Below, in pieces: positions 1 to 8,280 of a stretch of DNA of 64,000 nucleotides. A model generated the notes under the pieces. It ran no database searches. It saw only the letters and a program-made list of their open reading frames with translations, and was not told the origin of the DNA. The stretch is from Stenotrophomonas sp. SY1 (lineage in GTDB: Bacteria > Pseudomonadota > Gammaproteobacteria > Xanthomonadales > Xanthomonadaceae). Location of the stretch: the NCBI RefSeq assembly GCF_021202945.1, contig NZ_JAJOYR010000002.1, positions 546,112 through 610,111 of the forward strand. The letters run 5' to 3'. The first letter of the stretch is position 1; each line of letters begins with the position of its first letter. Position numbers and translations under genes: made by a program.

Positions 1-596
1 AGCTTCGGCGCGGCGGCAGCAATGAACGGAGCGTGCGCGGCCGAAGCAACCTGCGCGATGCCGGCCAGCAGTTCCACGTCGGGCGGGCTGTTGTCGAAGT
101 AGTAATCACCAACCAGACAGCCATAAGGCTCACCGCCCAGCTGGCCGTATTCCTGCTCGTACACCTTCTTGAAGATCGGGCTCTGGTCCCACGCCGTGCC
201 CTTGTAGCGCTTGAGCGTCTTGCCCAGCTCCTTCTTGGAGATGTTCAACACACGCACCTTGAGCTGGGTGTCGGTCTCGGTGTTGTTGACCAGGTAGTGC
301 AGGCCACGCCAGGCGCTTTCCAGCTGCTGGAACTCGGCCTGGTGCATGATCACGTTGAGCTGCTCGGTGAGCTTCTTGTCGATCTCGGCGATGTAGGCCT
401 TCAGCGTCTGCGACACATCATCGCCAACGATGTCGGCGCGGCTGAGCACCTGCTCGGCCAGGGTGCGCACGGCCGAGGTGACTTCTTCCTTCGCGCGCTC
501 GCTCTTCGGCTTGAATTCCCTGCTCAGAAGCGCGGCAAAATCGCCTTCTTCCAGCGTGGCAACGCTGCCGGTTTCAGCCAGTTGTTCGGTGCTCAT
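1..596 (-). CDS. tssC: TssC, type VI secretion sheath large subunit (N-terminal part, cut by window edge)
   Basis: The first 198 residues are visible; the gene runs off the left edge. TssC pairs with TssB to build the contractile cytoplasmic sheath that drives the type VI secretion tube. Recognisable are the family stretch LESAWRGLHYLV near residue 92 and EPYGCLVGDYYFD near residue 156. The ATG at 594-596 lies 3 bp after the tssB stop codon, the usual tssB-tssC order, so the two are surely co-transcribed. Identification is from sequence recognition plus context; the rest of the secretion cluster lies outside the window. Confidence 0.95.
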   Translation of the reverse strand, partial: MSTEQLAETGSVATLEEGDFAALLSREFKPKSERAKEEVTSAVRTLAEQVLSRADIVGDDVSQTLKAYIAEIDKKLTEQLNVIMHQAEFQQLESAWRGLHYLVNNTETDTQLKVRVLNISKKELGKTLKRYKGTAWDQSPIFKKVYEQEYGQLGGEPYGCLVGDYYFDNSPPDVELLAGIAQVASAAHAPFIAAAAPK

Positions 597-599
597 GAC

Positions 600-1106
600 T
601 TACTCCTGTTCCGGCGCGTCGGGCTTGGGTGCGGATGCCAGCGCCTGCAACAGCGCCGGATCGCGCATCACCTGTGCGATCAGTTCCTCGGCGCCGGCCT
701 TGCCGTCCATGTAGGTGTCCAGATTGGCCAGCGCGGTGCGTGCTTCCAGCAGCTTGGCCAACGGCGCCACCTTGCGGGCAACGGCCGCAGGCGAGAAGTC
801 GTCCATGCTTTCAAAGGTGATATCGACGTTGAGGCTGCCCTCACCGGTCAGCGTGTTGGGCACCGAGAACGCTGCGCGTGGGCGCATCGACTGCAGGCGG
901 CTGTCGAAGTTGTCCACGTCGATCTCGAGCGCCTTGCGCTCTTCCAGTGCCGGCAACTCGCCCGCATTGGCACCGGACAGGTCGGACATGACACCCATCA
1001 CGAACGGCAGCTGCACTTTCTTCTGTGCGCCGTACAACTCAACGTCGTATTCGATCTGCACGCGTGGTGCGCGATTGCGCGCTATGAATTTCTGGCTGTT
1101 TGCCAT
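600..1106 (-). CDS. tssB: TssB, type VI secretion sheath small subunit
   Basis: 168 residues, the usual TssB size. TssB interlocks with TssC in the contractile sheath. The N-terminal half has the family pattern of a VQIEYDVELYG strand followed by LPFVMGVMSDLSG; the middle carries a conserved ESMDDFSP segment. The start MANSQKFIARNRAPR is chosen because that is where TssB homologues begin; an open frame continues upstream to 1328 but without family similarity. It is the first gene of the locus visible here and is followed at 3 bp by tssC. Confidence 0.95.
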   Translation of the reverse strand: MANSQKFIARNRAPRVQIEYDVELYGAQKKVQLPFVMGVMSDLSGANAGELPALEERKALEIDVDNFDSRLQSMRPRAAFSVPNTLTGEGSLNVDITFESMDDFSPAAVARKVAPLAKLLEARTALANLDTYMDGKAGAEELIAQVMRDPALLQALASAPKPDAPEQE

Positions 1107-1429
1107 GGTTGGCCTCCGGTTTGAGCATCCAGGTCCGGCGCGAAGGCGCCTGCCGATGACATGCCGGCACTGCTGCAGCCACGTCTTCGTCCTGCCCCCC
1201 CGCCATGCGCGATGCGCTGCCGGTGATTGAATCGCGCATCGCCACCCGATCCATTCGGCATATCGCCGCAGCATCGGGTTTCGATGTCGCTGAAGTCTAG
1301 GAACGCGCAGGCATCGCGCACGCGACAATTCGTCTCAGCTGCTCAACATCATTTTTTGTGACCGAGTCGTGATGTTCTATTCCTGCTTTCCACGGTTTTT
1401 GTATATGACAGGCCCCGAACTGTGGGCCG
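1107..1429. promoter_or_regulatory. Divergent intergenic region between tssB and the AraC-type gene
   Basis: About 320 bp without a convincing gene, presumably holding both divergent promoters. A 7-bp inverted repeat, aacatca at 1345-1351 and tgatgtt at 1370-1376, is centred in AT-richer DNA and could be an operator. I did not find a convincing sigma-54 site. Function is inferred from position only. Confidence 0.4.
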
Positions 1430-1873
1430 ATGCTCACCTCAATGCGCAACGCCTTTGCTGCCTCCGTGGCCGGCCCGCTGGCTGCTGACCTTCGCTCCAC
1501 GCACGCATGCCGCACCGCTGCATCCTTCAAGCAGGATGCAGTGGTGACGGAAGAAGAGTGGATGAGCTGCGTGCTCGATTACATCGACGTGCACCTTGGC
1601 GAATGCGAGCTTGACGAACGCATGATTCGCGAGCGATTCAATCTTTCGCGCGCCACGTTGTACCGCCGTTTCCAGCTGCTTGGCGGCGTATCCAACTACA
1701 TCCGCGAGCGGCGTCTGCAGCTTGCATACCGGCATCTGCAACGCGATCCGACGTGCAGCCTCACCTGGTTGCTGTACGAAGTTGGCTTTGCATCCGAGCG
1801 TCAATTCCAGCGATCGTTCCAGGCACGCTTCGGCATGTCACCAGCACACTGGCGGCGCAGCTGCCGTTCGTAA
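1430..1873 (+). CDS. Small AraC-type helix-turn-helix protein, possible type VI regulator
   Basis: 147 residues: a short N-terminal part and one AraC-family DNA-binding domain (about residues 40-145). Both helix-turn-helix units are visible: RERFNLSRATLYRRF near 67-81 and LYEVGFASERQFQRSFQARFG near 114-134, ending in the typical SPAHWRR. There is no ligand-binding domain, so it is much shorter than ordinary AraC regulators. It is divergent from tssBC; AraC-type genes occur beside type VI loci in Xanthomonas relatives, so a regulatory role for the secretion genes is a reasonable inference. An in-frame ATG at 1442 is an alternative start. Confidence 0.8.
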   Translation: MLTSMRNAFAASVAGPLAADLRSTHACRTAASFKQDAVVTEEEWMSCVLDYIDVHLGECELDERMIRERFNLSRATLYRRFQLLGGVSNYIRERRLQLAYRHLQRDPTCSLTWLLYEVGFASERQFQRSFQARFGMSPAHWRRSCRS

Positions 1874-1986
1874 GAGCGCGCGAAGGAATCAGCCGCTGCC
1901 GTGGTCGCGGTGTTACGAGGTCGGCGATGATCTTTCTCTGCTCGTGACAGGGCGATGACCGCCCTGCCCGTCAAGGCATCACACGA

Positions 1987-2442
1987 TCACACGCACACCG
2001 GCTGTTGCAGATGCGCGTATCCGGCGGCGGCAATGAACGTCGGCAGTTTCCACAGCTGACCGTTTACCGCCCACGCGCCATCCTCTACATCGCTGACGAT
2101 GATCGAGGTCGCCAGCATCCGCGTATGCGGCAAGCCAACCGCGTCGGTCATCGCCTGATGGATGGCGGCGGCGTAGTTGGCACGACGCTGATCGTCGAGC
2201 ACGCCGGCCGGCACCAGCACCTGCACGAAACACGGCACAAGCCGGCTGAAGTCATCGCTGCCGCCACAGCGCCACTGCGATGCCGGCACCTCCTCTGCAA
2301 TCACCCCGCACAAGGCCCGTTGCCGAGGATCCGAACCGAGTCCGCTGCATTGCGTGGCCGCCTGATTCACGGCGACCAGCAACCGCTCGCGTTGCTCCGC
2401 GCTCAAGGCGCCGGAAGGAGTCTTGATGAAAATGGTGGGCAT
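1987..2442 (-). CDS. Tautomerase-family-like protein
   Basis: 151 residues starting MPTIFIKTPSG. Tautomerases of the 4-oxalocrotonate/MIF type use Pro2 as catalytic base after removal of Met1, and this start gives exactly that; an upstream extension to 2538 would bury the proline. The family-like strand, the LSAEQRERLLVAVNQAA helix, and a second helix-strand unit near residues 84-112 (DDQRRANYAAAIHQAM, then TSIIVSDV) fit two beta-alpha-beta units. Substrate unknown. It is divergent, 95 bp away, from a DJ-1/AraC regulator that may control it. Confidence 0.65.
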   Translation of the reverse strand: MPTIFIKTPSGALSAEQRERLLVAVNQAATQCSGLGSDPRQRALCGVIAEEVPASQWRCGGSDDFSRLVPCFVQVLVPAGVLDDQRRANYAAAIHQAMTDAVGLPHTRMLATSIIVSDVEDGAWAVNGQLWKLPTFIAAAGYAHLQQPVCV

Positions 2443-2537
2443 GACCCTTGTTCCTGGATTGAAGGCCCCTTGATTGAAGCCCGGAGCGTTGCGGCCGGAA
2501 AGTGGCCGAGATGACATCATTCGTGCAAAATCGGCCA

Positions 2538-3500
2538 ATGCATGATTTCACCCTCGTAGTGCCGGATGGCGCCTTCAGTTCCAGCGTGACCCTTACGATG
2601 GACGTGCTCTCCACCGCCGCCAAACTCGCGCCGCGGCTGGGGCTCGCCGCACCGCGCTGGCGGGTCTGCGGCCTGTCGGCGCGGCCCGTGCAACTGGCCA
2701 ACGGCATGCAATTGCCAGCCCAGCGACTGAGCGCTGCATCGGCGGGCCTGGGTTGCTGGATCGTGCCGGGGCTGGCCGTGGACGACGCCGCGCAGCTTGA
2801 ATCACGCCTGGCACACGCGGACATGGCGCCGTTGGCCGCCGCATTGCGTCGCCATGCGAACAAGGGAGGCGTCGTCGCGGCGTCGTGTTCTGCGGTGTTC
2901 GTGCTCAACAACGCCGGCCTGATCGACGGACGCCGTGTCACCACAACCTGGTGGCTCGCTTCCACGCTGCGCCGCATGGCCCCACTGGCACAGGTCGAAC
3001 CGGAGCGGATGGTCCACGAAGACGGCCCGATCATCACCGCCGGCGCTGCACTGGCGCATATGGACCTGCTGCTGCACCTGATCCGCCAACGCTTCGGCGA
3101 ACGCCTGACCACGGCCATCGGCCAGGCACTGCTGGTGGAGCGCCGGCGCCTGCAATCGCCTTACATGTCGCCGGCGTTGATGGCGCCGGAGAGCAAGCTG
3201 ATCGCCAAGCTCACCACACACATCACAAGCGCGCTGCCCGCTCCGGTGTCGGTGGCCACGCTGGCCGCGCAGGCGAACATGTCCACGCGTACCTTGTCGC
3301 GTCTGGTCAGCAAGGAACTGGGCTACGGCCCGCAGCACCTGATCCAGTCAGTACGCGTGAACAAGGCACGCGCGTTGCTTGAAAACAGCAAGCTGTCGGT
3401 GGAAGAAGTCGCATCGCAGGTGGGGCTTGGTGATCCGGCGACGCTTCGACGCCTGCTGCGCCGACGATTGAACGTAACCCCAAGCCAGATCCGGCGTTGA
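2538..3500 (+). CDS. GlxA-type transcriptional regulator (DJ-1/PfpI domain plus AraC HTH)
   Basis: 320 residues. Residues about 1-190 form a class I glutamine amidotransferase-like (DJ-1/PfpI) domain with the elbow-like stretch VAASCSAVFVLNNAGL; residues about 225-320 form an AraC DNA-binding domain (LAAQANMSTRTLSRLV, then VASQVGLGDPATLRRLLRRR). Regulators of this layout respond to small amides or amines in several bacteria, but the ligand here is unknown. The start MHDFTLVVPDG is where the DJ-1 fold begins; an ATG at 2502 is possible. The divergent tautomerase-like gene is the obvious candidate target. Confidence 0.85.
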   Translation: MHDFTLVVPDGAFSSSVTLTMDVLSTAAKLAPRLGLAAPRWRVCGLSARPVQLANGMQLPAQRLSAASAGLGCWIVPGLAVDDAAQLESRLAHADMAPLAAALRRHANKGGVVAASCSAVFVLNNAGLIDGRRVTTTWWLASTLRRMAPLAQVEPERMVHEDGPIITAGAALAHMDLLLHLIRQRFGERLTTAIGQALLVERRRLQSPYMSPALMAPESKLIAKLTTHITSALPAPVSVATLAAQANMSTRTLSRLVSKELGYGPQHLIQSVRVNKARALLENSKLSVEEVASQVGLGDPATLRRLLRRRLNVTPSQIRR

Positions 3501-3506
3501 GCAGCG

Positions 3507-3529
3507 GTAGTGCCGAGCCATGCCCGGCA
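3507..3529 (+). repeat. GTAG-headed short palindrome (SMAG/REP-like)
   Basis: Begins gtag and continues tgccgagc-catg-cccggca, an imperfect hairpin, 6 bp after the regulator stop codon. The form matches the GTAG-headed repetitive extragenic palindromes described in Stenotrophomonas maltophilia. Related copies are at 4263 and 45313. Confidence 0.6.
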
Positions 3530-3666
3530 GTGGCCGCCCTTCAATGCAGCACGCGATGAACCGTGCCAATCACCGCAGGTTTCACGGATCGCGCAACGGC
3601 AGGCCCGCTGGTGCATGAAACGCTACCCCGACGCAGAATCGCCTCCGCCCCGCGCAGGAACGAGCC

Positions 3667-4131
3667 CTAGAATGCCACTCCCGTTGAATGCTCCAGGCTT
3701 TCGCCCTCGCGAGCGAGTGCTTCGTGCTCAAATTCAACCGGATCAAGTTCGACGAGGTTGCAGCCCTGGCCATGCGCCTGGAGATTCACAACGCTTCCTC
3801 TCAGCTCAAGGAATGTTGGACGCCGCGCGATTCGCGCGCCCTTCGTAAAGAACTGCGCTTCATGCCCGCGCAGGACAATCGCCTCCCCGCCTCTCGCGCT
3901 TGCCGCCTTCAGTAGTTGCTCGAACGCTTGCTGATAGCTGACCGGAAGTGGCGCCATGCCAGTCCGCATGTTGGGCTCCCTGGTCCCCAGCGCGATCGAA
4001 ACCTGCCCAAGCCGCTCCGATACGCACGGCGGCAAAGACCGCAACAACTGCACGGGGGGATGTTCATCCGATGCGGCTGCGTGAGCGGCAAGCAGGAGCA
4101 GCGCCGTCAGTGCGATTGCCCTCATATCCAT
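3667..4131 (-). CDS. Exported protein of unknown function
   Basis: 154 residues with a clear signal peptide (MDMRAIALTALLLLAAHAAA, then SDEH). I do not recognise the family. The mature part has one Cys pair candidate (CVSERL near residue 37 and GCNL near 123), a helix QAFEQLLKAASARGGEAIVL and a strand FLELRGSVV. A helix ending in GGEAIVL after a short strand recalls the RcsF/YbjQ-like pattern where a helix precedes a G(A)DAV strand, but this is weak. It stands alone, convergent with the DJ-1/AraC gene. The ATG at 4125 is a possible alternative start. Confidence 0.6.
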   Translation of the reverse strand: MDMRAIALTALLLLAAHAAASDEHPPVQLLRSLPPCVSERLGQVSIALGTREPNMRTGMAPLPVSYQQAFEQLLKAASARGGEAIVLRGHEAQFFTKGARIARRPTFLELRGSVVNLQAHGQGCNLVELDPVEFEHEALAREGESLEHSTGVAF

Positions 4132-4262
4132 CCCCCGGCGATTGAGCCAGCCGAATGTAGCAGGTGCCGGCGCGAGTTCAGGGTGGCGGCATTGGATACA
4201 ACCAGGACAGCCCAGGACCAGGCTCTCCCGTTTCGCCTAACCCACGTGTCTCAGCGCCGCCA

Positions 4263-4285
4263 GTAGCGCCGAGCCATGCTCGGCA
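4263..4285 (+). repeat. GTAG-headed short palindrome (SMAG/REP-like)
   Basis: gtag followed by the hairpin cgccgagc-catg-ctcggca. Nearly the same core (gccgagccatgc) as the copy at 3507, about 750 bp away in the same orientation. Confidence 0.65.
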
Positions 4286-4465
4286 CGAACAACAGCCACG
4301 AAGTCCTGCCGGCCGCAGCTTCTCTGGCCACGGTCAGTTCCACAAGAACAGTGCCCTGTGCCTGGTTCGTAATGACTCAACGCTGCCCCCGCTCCTGCCC
4401 ACAGCCGGCCCGGCCGCCCCCCCGGCTCGGCCACACCACCAGCGGGATCAATAAGCGCCATTGCT

Positions 4466-4484
4466 GATAATCGTTTGTATTCGC
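4466..4484 (+). promoter_or_regulatory. Probable Fur box upstream of the siderophore receptor
   Basis: The 19-mer starting gataatcgtt agrees with the Fur consensus GATAATGATAATCATTATC at about 11 of 19 positions by eye, lies in an AT-rich stretch 50 bp before the receptor start, and precedes iron-uptake genes, which are classic Fur targets. Iron repression is inferred. Confidence 0.55.
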
Positions 4485-4535
4485 ATTAACGCATCAGGAT
4501 AATCCGCCATCATTGTCATTGCCGGACCACCCCCG

Positions 4536-6635
4536 ATGCCCGCTTCACTGCCGCCCCGCCGCCCCATGCTGCTCGCCCTTGCCATCGCAACCGCGCTGGC
4601 CGCCCCGCTCGCCCAGGCGCAGGACTCGCCCGAAGCCCGCACCCTCGACGCCGTCAGCGTGATCGCCGAGCGTGCCAGCACCGCCACCAAGACCGACACC
4701 CCGCTGACCCAGACGCCGCAGGCGATCAGCGTGGTCACCAACAGCCTGTTCACCGACCGTGACGCCCACAACCTGCAGGAAACCCTGCGCTACAGCGCTG
4801 GCGTCACCGCCGATGCCTGGGGCCTGGACACGCGCAGCGACGGCAGCACCGTGCGCGGCCTGGACCCGGTGCAGTACCTGGACGGCATGCGTCGCAGCTA
4901 CGGCTTCAGCCCGATGGCACGCACCGAGGTCTACGGCCTTGAGCGCGTGGAAGTGCTGCGCGGCCCGTCCTCGGTGCTGTACGGCGCCGGCGCCACCGGC
5001 GGCATCATCAATGCGATGACCAAGCGCCCCACTTTTGGTGACATCGGTGGTGAGGTCGGCGTGCAGCTTGGCAACTTCGACCGCAAGCAGTTCCAGGGCG
5101 ATGTCGGTGGCGTGCTCAATGATGCCGGCACCGTTGCCGGGCGCGTGGTCGGCGTGGTCCGCGACGCTGGCATGCAGACCGATTTCGTCGACGATGACCG
5201 CATCTACATCGCGCCGTCGATCAGCTGGCGCGGCGAGCGCAGCAACCTCACCGTGCTGGCCAGCTACCAGCGCGACCAGACCGCCTCCAGCCAGCAGTTC
5301 CTGCCGGTTGCCGCCACCTTGAATGCACCGGCCGGGCGTCCGAGCCTGGACCCGTCAACCTTCCTCGGCGACCCGGATTTCGACAAGCTTGATTCGCGCG
5401 TGTACAGCCTCTCGGCACTGTTCGACCACGCCTTCAACGACAGCATCAGCCTGCGTGCGTCGGTACGTTACCTGGACGGCAAGACCACCTTCCAGGAATT
5501 GTTCCCGGACAGCTACAGCAACCCGACCAACCCCTTCATCGATGCCGATGGCCGCGTCCTCGCCCGCAACGCCTACGGCATCAAGCCCGACGTACGTGTG
5601 CTGACCAGCGACACCGCACTGCAGTTCGACTTCGCCACCGGCGCGTTCCAGCACCTGCTGCTGGCCGGCGTGGACTACAACGATTACCGCGAGGAATCAT
5701 CCAGCGTCGATGCCACCGCCACGCCGATCGACATCTACGCGCCGGTCTCCGGCGGCGTCACCGTCAATGGCTGGAACCGCCTGCCCACGCAGCGTAACAC
5801 CCAGTTGGGCGTATACGTGCAGGATCAGATCCGCTGGGCCGATCGCGTGTCGCTGGTACTCGGTGCACGCCGCGACCACGCACGCAGCAAGACCGAAGGC
5901 CTGCCCAGCCAGACCGACAACGCCACCACCTATCGTGCCGGCTTGATCGGTGAGATCGGTGCAGGCTTCTCGCCGTACATCAGCTACAGCGAATCGTTCC
6001 TGCCGGTCACCGGCCAGGATCTGTACGGCCGCGCGTTCAAGCCGATGCAGGGCCGTCAGAGCGAGGCCGGTGTGAAGTGGCAGCCGGCGCGCAACATGCT
6101 GGTCACCGCCTCGGTCTACCGCATCACCGAAACCAACCGTCAGACCAACGATCCGGACAACGTGCTCAACGTGGTGCAGACCGGTGAGATCCAGTCCAAG
6201 GGCGTGGAACTGGAAGGCCAGTTCTCCTTCGCCAACGACCTGACCGTCACCGCCGCGTATGCACACAACAAGGCCGAAGTGACCAAGAGCAACTTCGCCA
6301 TGGAAGTGGACCAGCGCCTCAACGACACGCCGCAGGAACTGTCCTCGCTGTGGGTGGCCAAGGGCTTCCAGCTCGACGACGATGCGCGCCTGCGCGTGGG
6401 CGTGGGTGGCCGCTACGTCGGCAACACCCAGTCGCTGGGCTACGGCGGTTTCATCCGCACGCCGAGCTACACGCTGGTCGATGCGCTGATGGAAGTGCAG
6501 GTCACCGATTGGACCATGGCGTTGAACATCACCAACCTGTCCAACAAGCAGTACTTCGCACCCTGCCGCAACTTCGGCGACTGCTTCAGCGGCAATCCGC
6601 GTACCGTGACCGGCACGATCAGCTACCGGTTCTGA
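4536..6635 (+). CDS. TonB-dependent siderophore receptor
   Basis: 699 residues. An outer membrane gated channel that takes up ferric siderophores using TonB energy. Signal peptide about 1-28 (ending AQAQD), TonB box LDAVSVIAE near 36-44, plug domain about 55-155 with VEVLRGPSSVLYGAGATGG, then a long beta barrel ending in a terminal phenylalanine (TISYRF), as outer membrane barrels do. The plug wording places it with FpvA/FhuE/ferrichrome-type receptors; the actual ligand cannot be read. It is followed by a PepSY membrane protein and preceded by a Fur-like box. Confidence 0.93.
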   Translation: MPASLPPRRPMLLALAIATALAAPLAQAQDSPEARTLDAVSVIAERASTATKTDTPLTQTPQAISVVTNSLFTDRDAHNLQETLRYSAGVTADAWGLDTRSDGSTVRGLDPVQYLDGMRRSYGFSPMARTEVYGLERVEVLRGPSSVLYGAGATGGIINAMTKRPTFGDIGGEVGVQLGNFDRKQFQGDVGGVLNDAGTVAGRVVGVVRDAGMQTDFVDDDRIYIAPSISWRGERSNLTVLASYQRDQTASSQQFLPVAATLNAPAGRPSLDPSTFLGDPDFDKLDSRVYSLSALFDHAFNDSISLRASVRYLDGKTTFQELFPDSYSNPTNPFIDADGRVLARNAYGIKPDVRVLTSDTALQFDFATGAFQHLLLAGVDYNDYREESSSVDATATPIDIYAPVSGGVTVNGWNRLPTQRNTQLGVYVQDQIRWADRVSLVLGARRDHARSKTEGLPSQTDNATTYRAGLIGEIGAGFSPYISYSESFLPVTGQDLYGRAFKPMQGRQSEAGVKWQPARNMLVTASVYRITETNRQTNDPDNVLNVVQTGEIQSKGVELEGQFSFANDLTVTAAYAHNKAEVTKSNFAMEVDQRLNDTPQELSSLWVAKGFQLDDDARLRVGVGGRYVGNTQSLGYGGFIRTPSYTLVDALMEVQVTDWTMALNITNLSNKQYFAPCRNFGDCFSGNPRTVTGTISYRF

Positions 6636-6712
6636 CGTTTCACCCGGCCCGGTCGGCATCACGCTGACCGGGCCGGTCATCGCATCGTCTCCAGCCATCG
6701 CCAGGGAACCCC

Positions 6713-7849
6713 ATGCAACGTTCGACCCTCAAAGCCTGGTTCCTGGTGCACAAGTGGACCAGCCTGGTCTGCACCCTGTTCCTGTTGCTGCTGTGCCTGA
6801 CCGGGCTGCCGTTGGTATTCGGCGAAGAAATCGCCCACCTCAGTGAACCCGAAGTCGCCGCCGTCGCACCCGACGCCACACCGCGCGACCTGGATGCACA
6901 AGTGCGCAGCGCACTGGCCGAATATCCCGGCGACGTACCGCTCTTCGTCGGCTGGGACCCGGATGCACCCACGGTGTACGTCAACACCGGCGCGCGCCCG
7001 GATACGCCACCGCCGCAGATGCACACCGCACTGCTGCATGCAGTCAGCGGCGACGTGCTACCGGCCGCGCAGTTCAACGAAGGCGTGATGTTCTTCCTCT
7101 ACCGCCTGCATACCGACCTGTTCCTTGGCCTGCCCGGCATGCTGTTCATGGGCACGATGGCGCTGCTGTTCGCCGTGGCGATCATCTCCGGGCTGGTGTT
7201 GTATGGGCCTTTCATGCGCCGCCAGCCATTCGGCACCCTGCGCACCGGCCGCAGCCGGCGTTTGGCGTGGCTGGACCTGCACAACGTGCTCGGCATCGTC
7301 ACCTTCGGCTGGGCGCTGGTGGTCGGCATCACCGGCGCCATCAACACCATCGCCAAGCCACTCGAACAGGCCTGGCAGACCGAGCAGCTCGGCGAGTTCG
7401 CCGCACGCTACGCCGGCCAGCCACGCCCCACCCAGCTGGCTTCACTGCAGGCCGCCGTGGACACCGCACGCGCCGCCGCACCCGGTATGCGTCCGGCTTT
7501 CGTCAGCTTCCCCGGCACCGGCTACAGCGGCGACCACCACTACGGCGTCTTCATGCAGGGCAACACCCCGCTGACCGAGCGCCTGTACCGCCCGGTGTTG
7601 ATCGACGCACAGACCGGCGCACTCACCGCGCAACCACAGCTGCCGGTCTACATGAGCGTGCTGCTGCTCAGCCAGCCACTGCACTTCGGCGACTACGGCC
7701 ACCTGCCGCTGAAAATCCTGTGGGCGTTGCTTGATCTACTCACCATCGCGGTGCTGATCAGCGGCCTGTATCTATGGGTGAAACGCGGCAGCACCGAAGC
7801 ACGCATCACCGAACTCGAGCGCGCCGCGCAGACCGGAGCCAGCGCATGA
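6713..7849 (+). CDS. PepSY-associated inner membrane protein (iron uptake, PiuB-like)
   Basis: 378 residues with four predicted membrane segments near 16-36, 140-165, 195-215 and 335-355, and a periplasmic PepSY-type segment. The opening LKAWFLVHKWTSLVCTLFLL, with HKW, is typical of the PepSY_TM family, members of which act as ferric-siderophore reductases or uptake accessories beside TonB-dependent receptors. Here it follows the receptor by 77 bp and overlaps the next small gene, supporting one iron-regulated transcript. The precise chemistry is inferred from the family. Confidence 0.85.
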   Translation: MQRSTLKAWFLVHKWTSLVCTLFLLLLCLTGLPLVFGEEIAHLSEPEVAAVAPDATPRDLDAQVRSALAEYPGDVPLFVGWDPDAPTVYVNTGARPDTPPPQMHTALLHAVSGDVLPAAQFNEGVMFFLYRLHTDLFLGLPGMLFMGTMALLFAVAIISGLVLYGPFMRRQPFGTLRTGRSRRLAWLDLHNVLGIVTFGWALVVGITGAINTIAKPLEQAWQTEQLGEFAARYAGQPRPTQLASLQAAVDTARAAAPGMRPAFVSFPGTGYSGDHHYGVFMQGNTPLTERLYRPVLIDAQTGALTAQPQLPVYMSVLLLSQPLHFGDYGHLPLKILWALLDLLTIAVLISGLYLWVKRGSTEARITELERAAQTGASA

Positions 7850-8028
7850 GCAAACCCGCGCCCGCACCACGCAATCCCTTCGCCGCCCCGGCATGGATCG
7901 CCGCCGCCAGCCTGCTCGGCCTGGTCAGCGCGCTGATCGGCGACGGCGTATTCGACGTGATCTCGTGGCTGGTGTTCAGCGCGTTGGTGGCGCTGCTGAT
8001 TCGTGCGTGGGTCAAGCGGACGCGGTGA
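7846..8028 (+). CDS. 60-residue membrane protein of the iron-uptake operon
   Basis: Starts at the ATG overlapping the PepSY stop codon (ATGA). After MSKPAPAPRNPFAAP it has two short hydrophobic stretches (about 15-32 and 36-54) and a basic tail KRTR, a probable two-segment inner membrane protein. No family recognised. The translational coupling and position suggest a partner of the PepSY protein. Longer forms starting at 7774 would overlap the PepSY gene without reason. Confidence 0.7.
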   Translation: MSKPAPAPRNPFAAPAWIAAASLLGLVSALIGDGVFDVISWLVFSALVALLIRAWVKRTR

Positions 8029-8090
8029 GTGCGTAGCTGGCCGCCATATCGCACCGAAGCCAAGCAGAAACAACCTACAGCCCGCATACG

Positions 8091-8162
8091 AAAAAACCGG
8101 CATTCGCCGGTTCTTCTACAACACTCCGATTTGAATGGTGGGAGTTACAGGTATTGAACCTG
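8091..8162. repeat. Left direct repeat: diverged copy of tRNA-Val 3' end plus terminator
   Basis: This 72-bp stretch matches 9740-9811 at about 60 of 72 positions without gaps, by hand alignment. The right copy is the terminator and the 3' part of the tRNA-Val(CAC) gene, so the left copy looks like the far attachment site left by an integration into that tRNA. The left copy's T-loop is decayed, so it is not part of a working tRNA. Confidence 0.7.
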
Positions 8163-8174
8163 AAAGACAGTGAG

Positions 8175-8246
8175 CAGAGTCAGGTCCTTGTTAAAACTCG
8201 ACTCTGACCCCTGTTCTTCGTTCCTGTTCTTCGACCCCTGTTCTTC
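8175..8246. repeat. Inverted repeat and short tandem repeat at island edge
   Basis: cagagtc (8175-8181) and gactctg (8200-8206) form an inverted repeat, followed at once by gacccctgttcttc at 8206-8219, a shortened copy ttcctgttcttc at 8221-8232 and an exact second copy at 8233-8246. It lies between the left direct repeat and the island gene. Origin unknown; it may be the end of a decayed mobile element. Confidence 0.55.
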
Positions 8247-8280
8247 AAAAAAGCTGTCGTCACCCTACGAAGTGGGAAGT

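Larger units (their letters stand above)
4132..4535. other. Intergenic region with a SMAG-like repeat and the iron-uptake promoter
   Basis: About 400 bp. It holds a GTAG-headed palindrome (4263-4285) and, at the right end, AT-rich DNA with a Fur-box-like sequence (4466-4484). Short open frames on both strands here have no domain or ribosome site and are not called. Confidence 0.5.

Noticed and set aside
1107-1429. Sigma-54 promoter for tssB
   Set aside because: No GG-N10-GC type match of quality was seen in the expected place.
4237-4461. 74-codon frame in the spacer before the siderophore receptor
   Set aside because: Overlaps a palindromic repeat, has no ribosome site and no family-like pattern.
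8130-8168. Possible second tRNA gene at the left island edge
   Set aside because: Only the acceptor end and a damaged T-arm are present; no D-arm or anticodon arm can be folded, so it is a relic of duplication.
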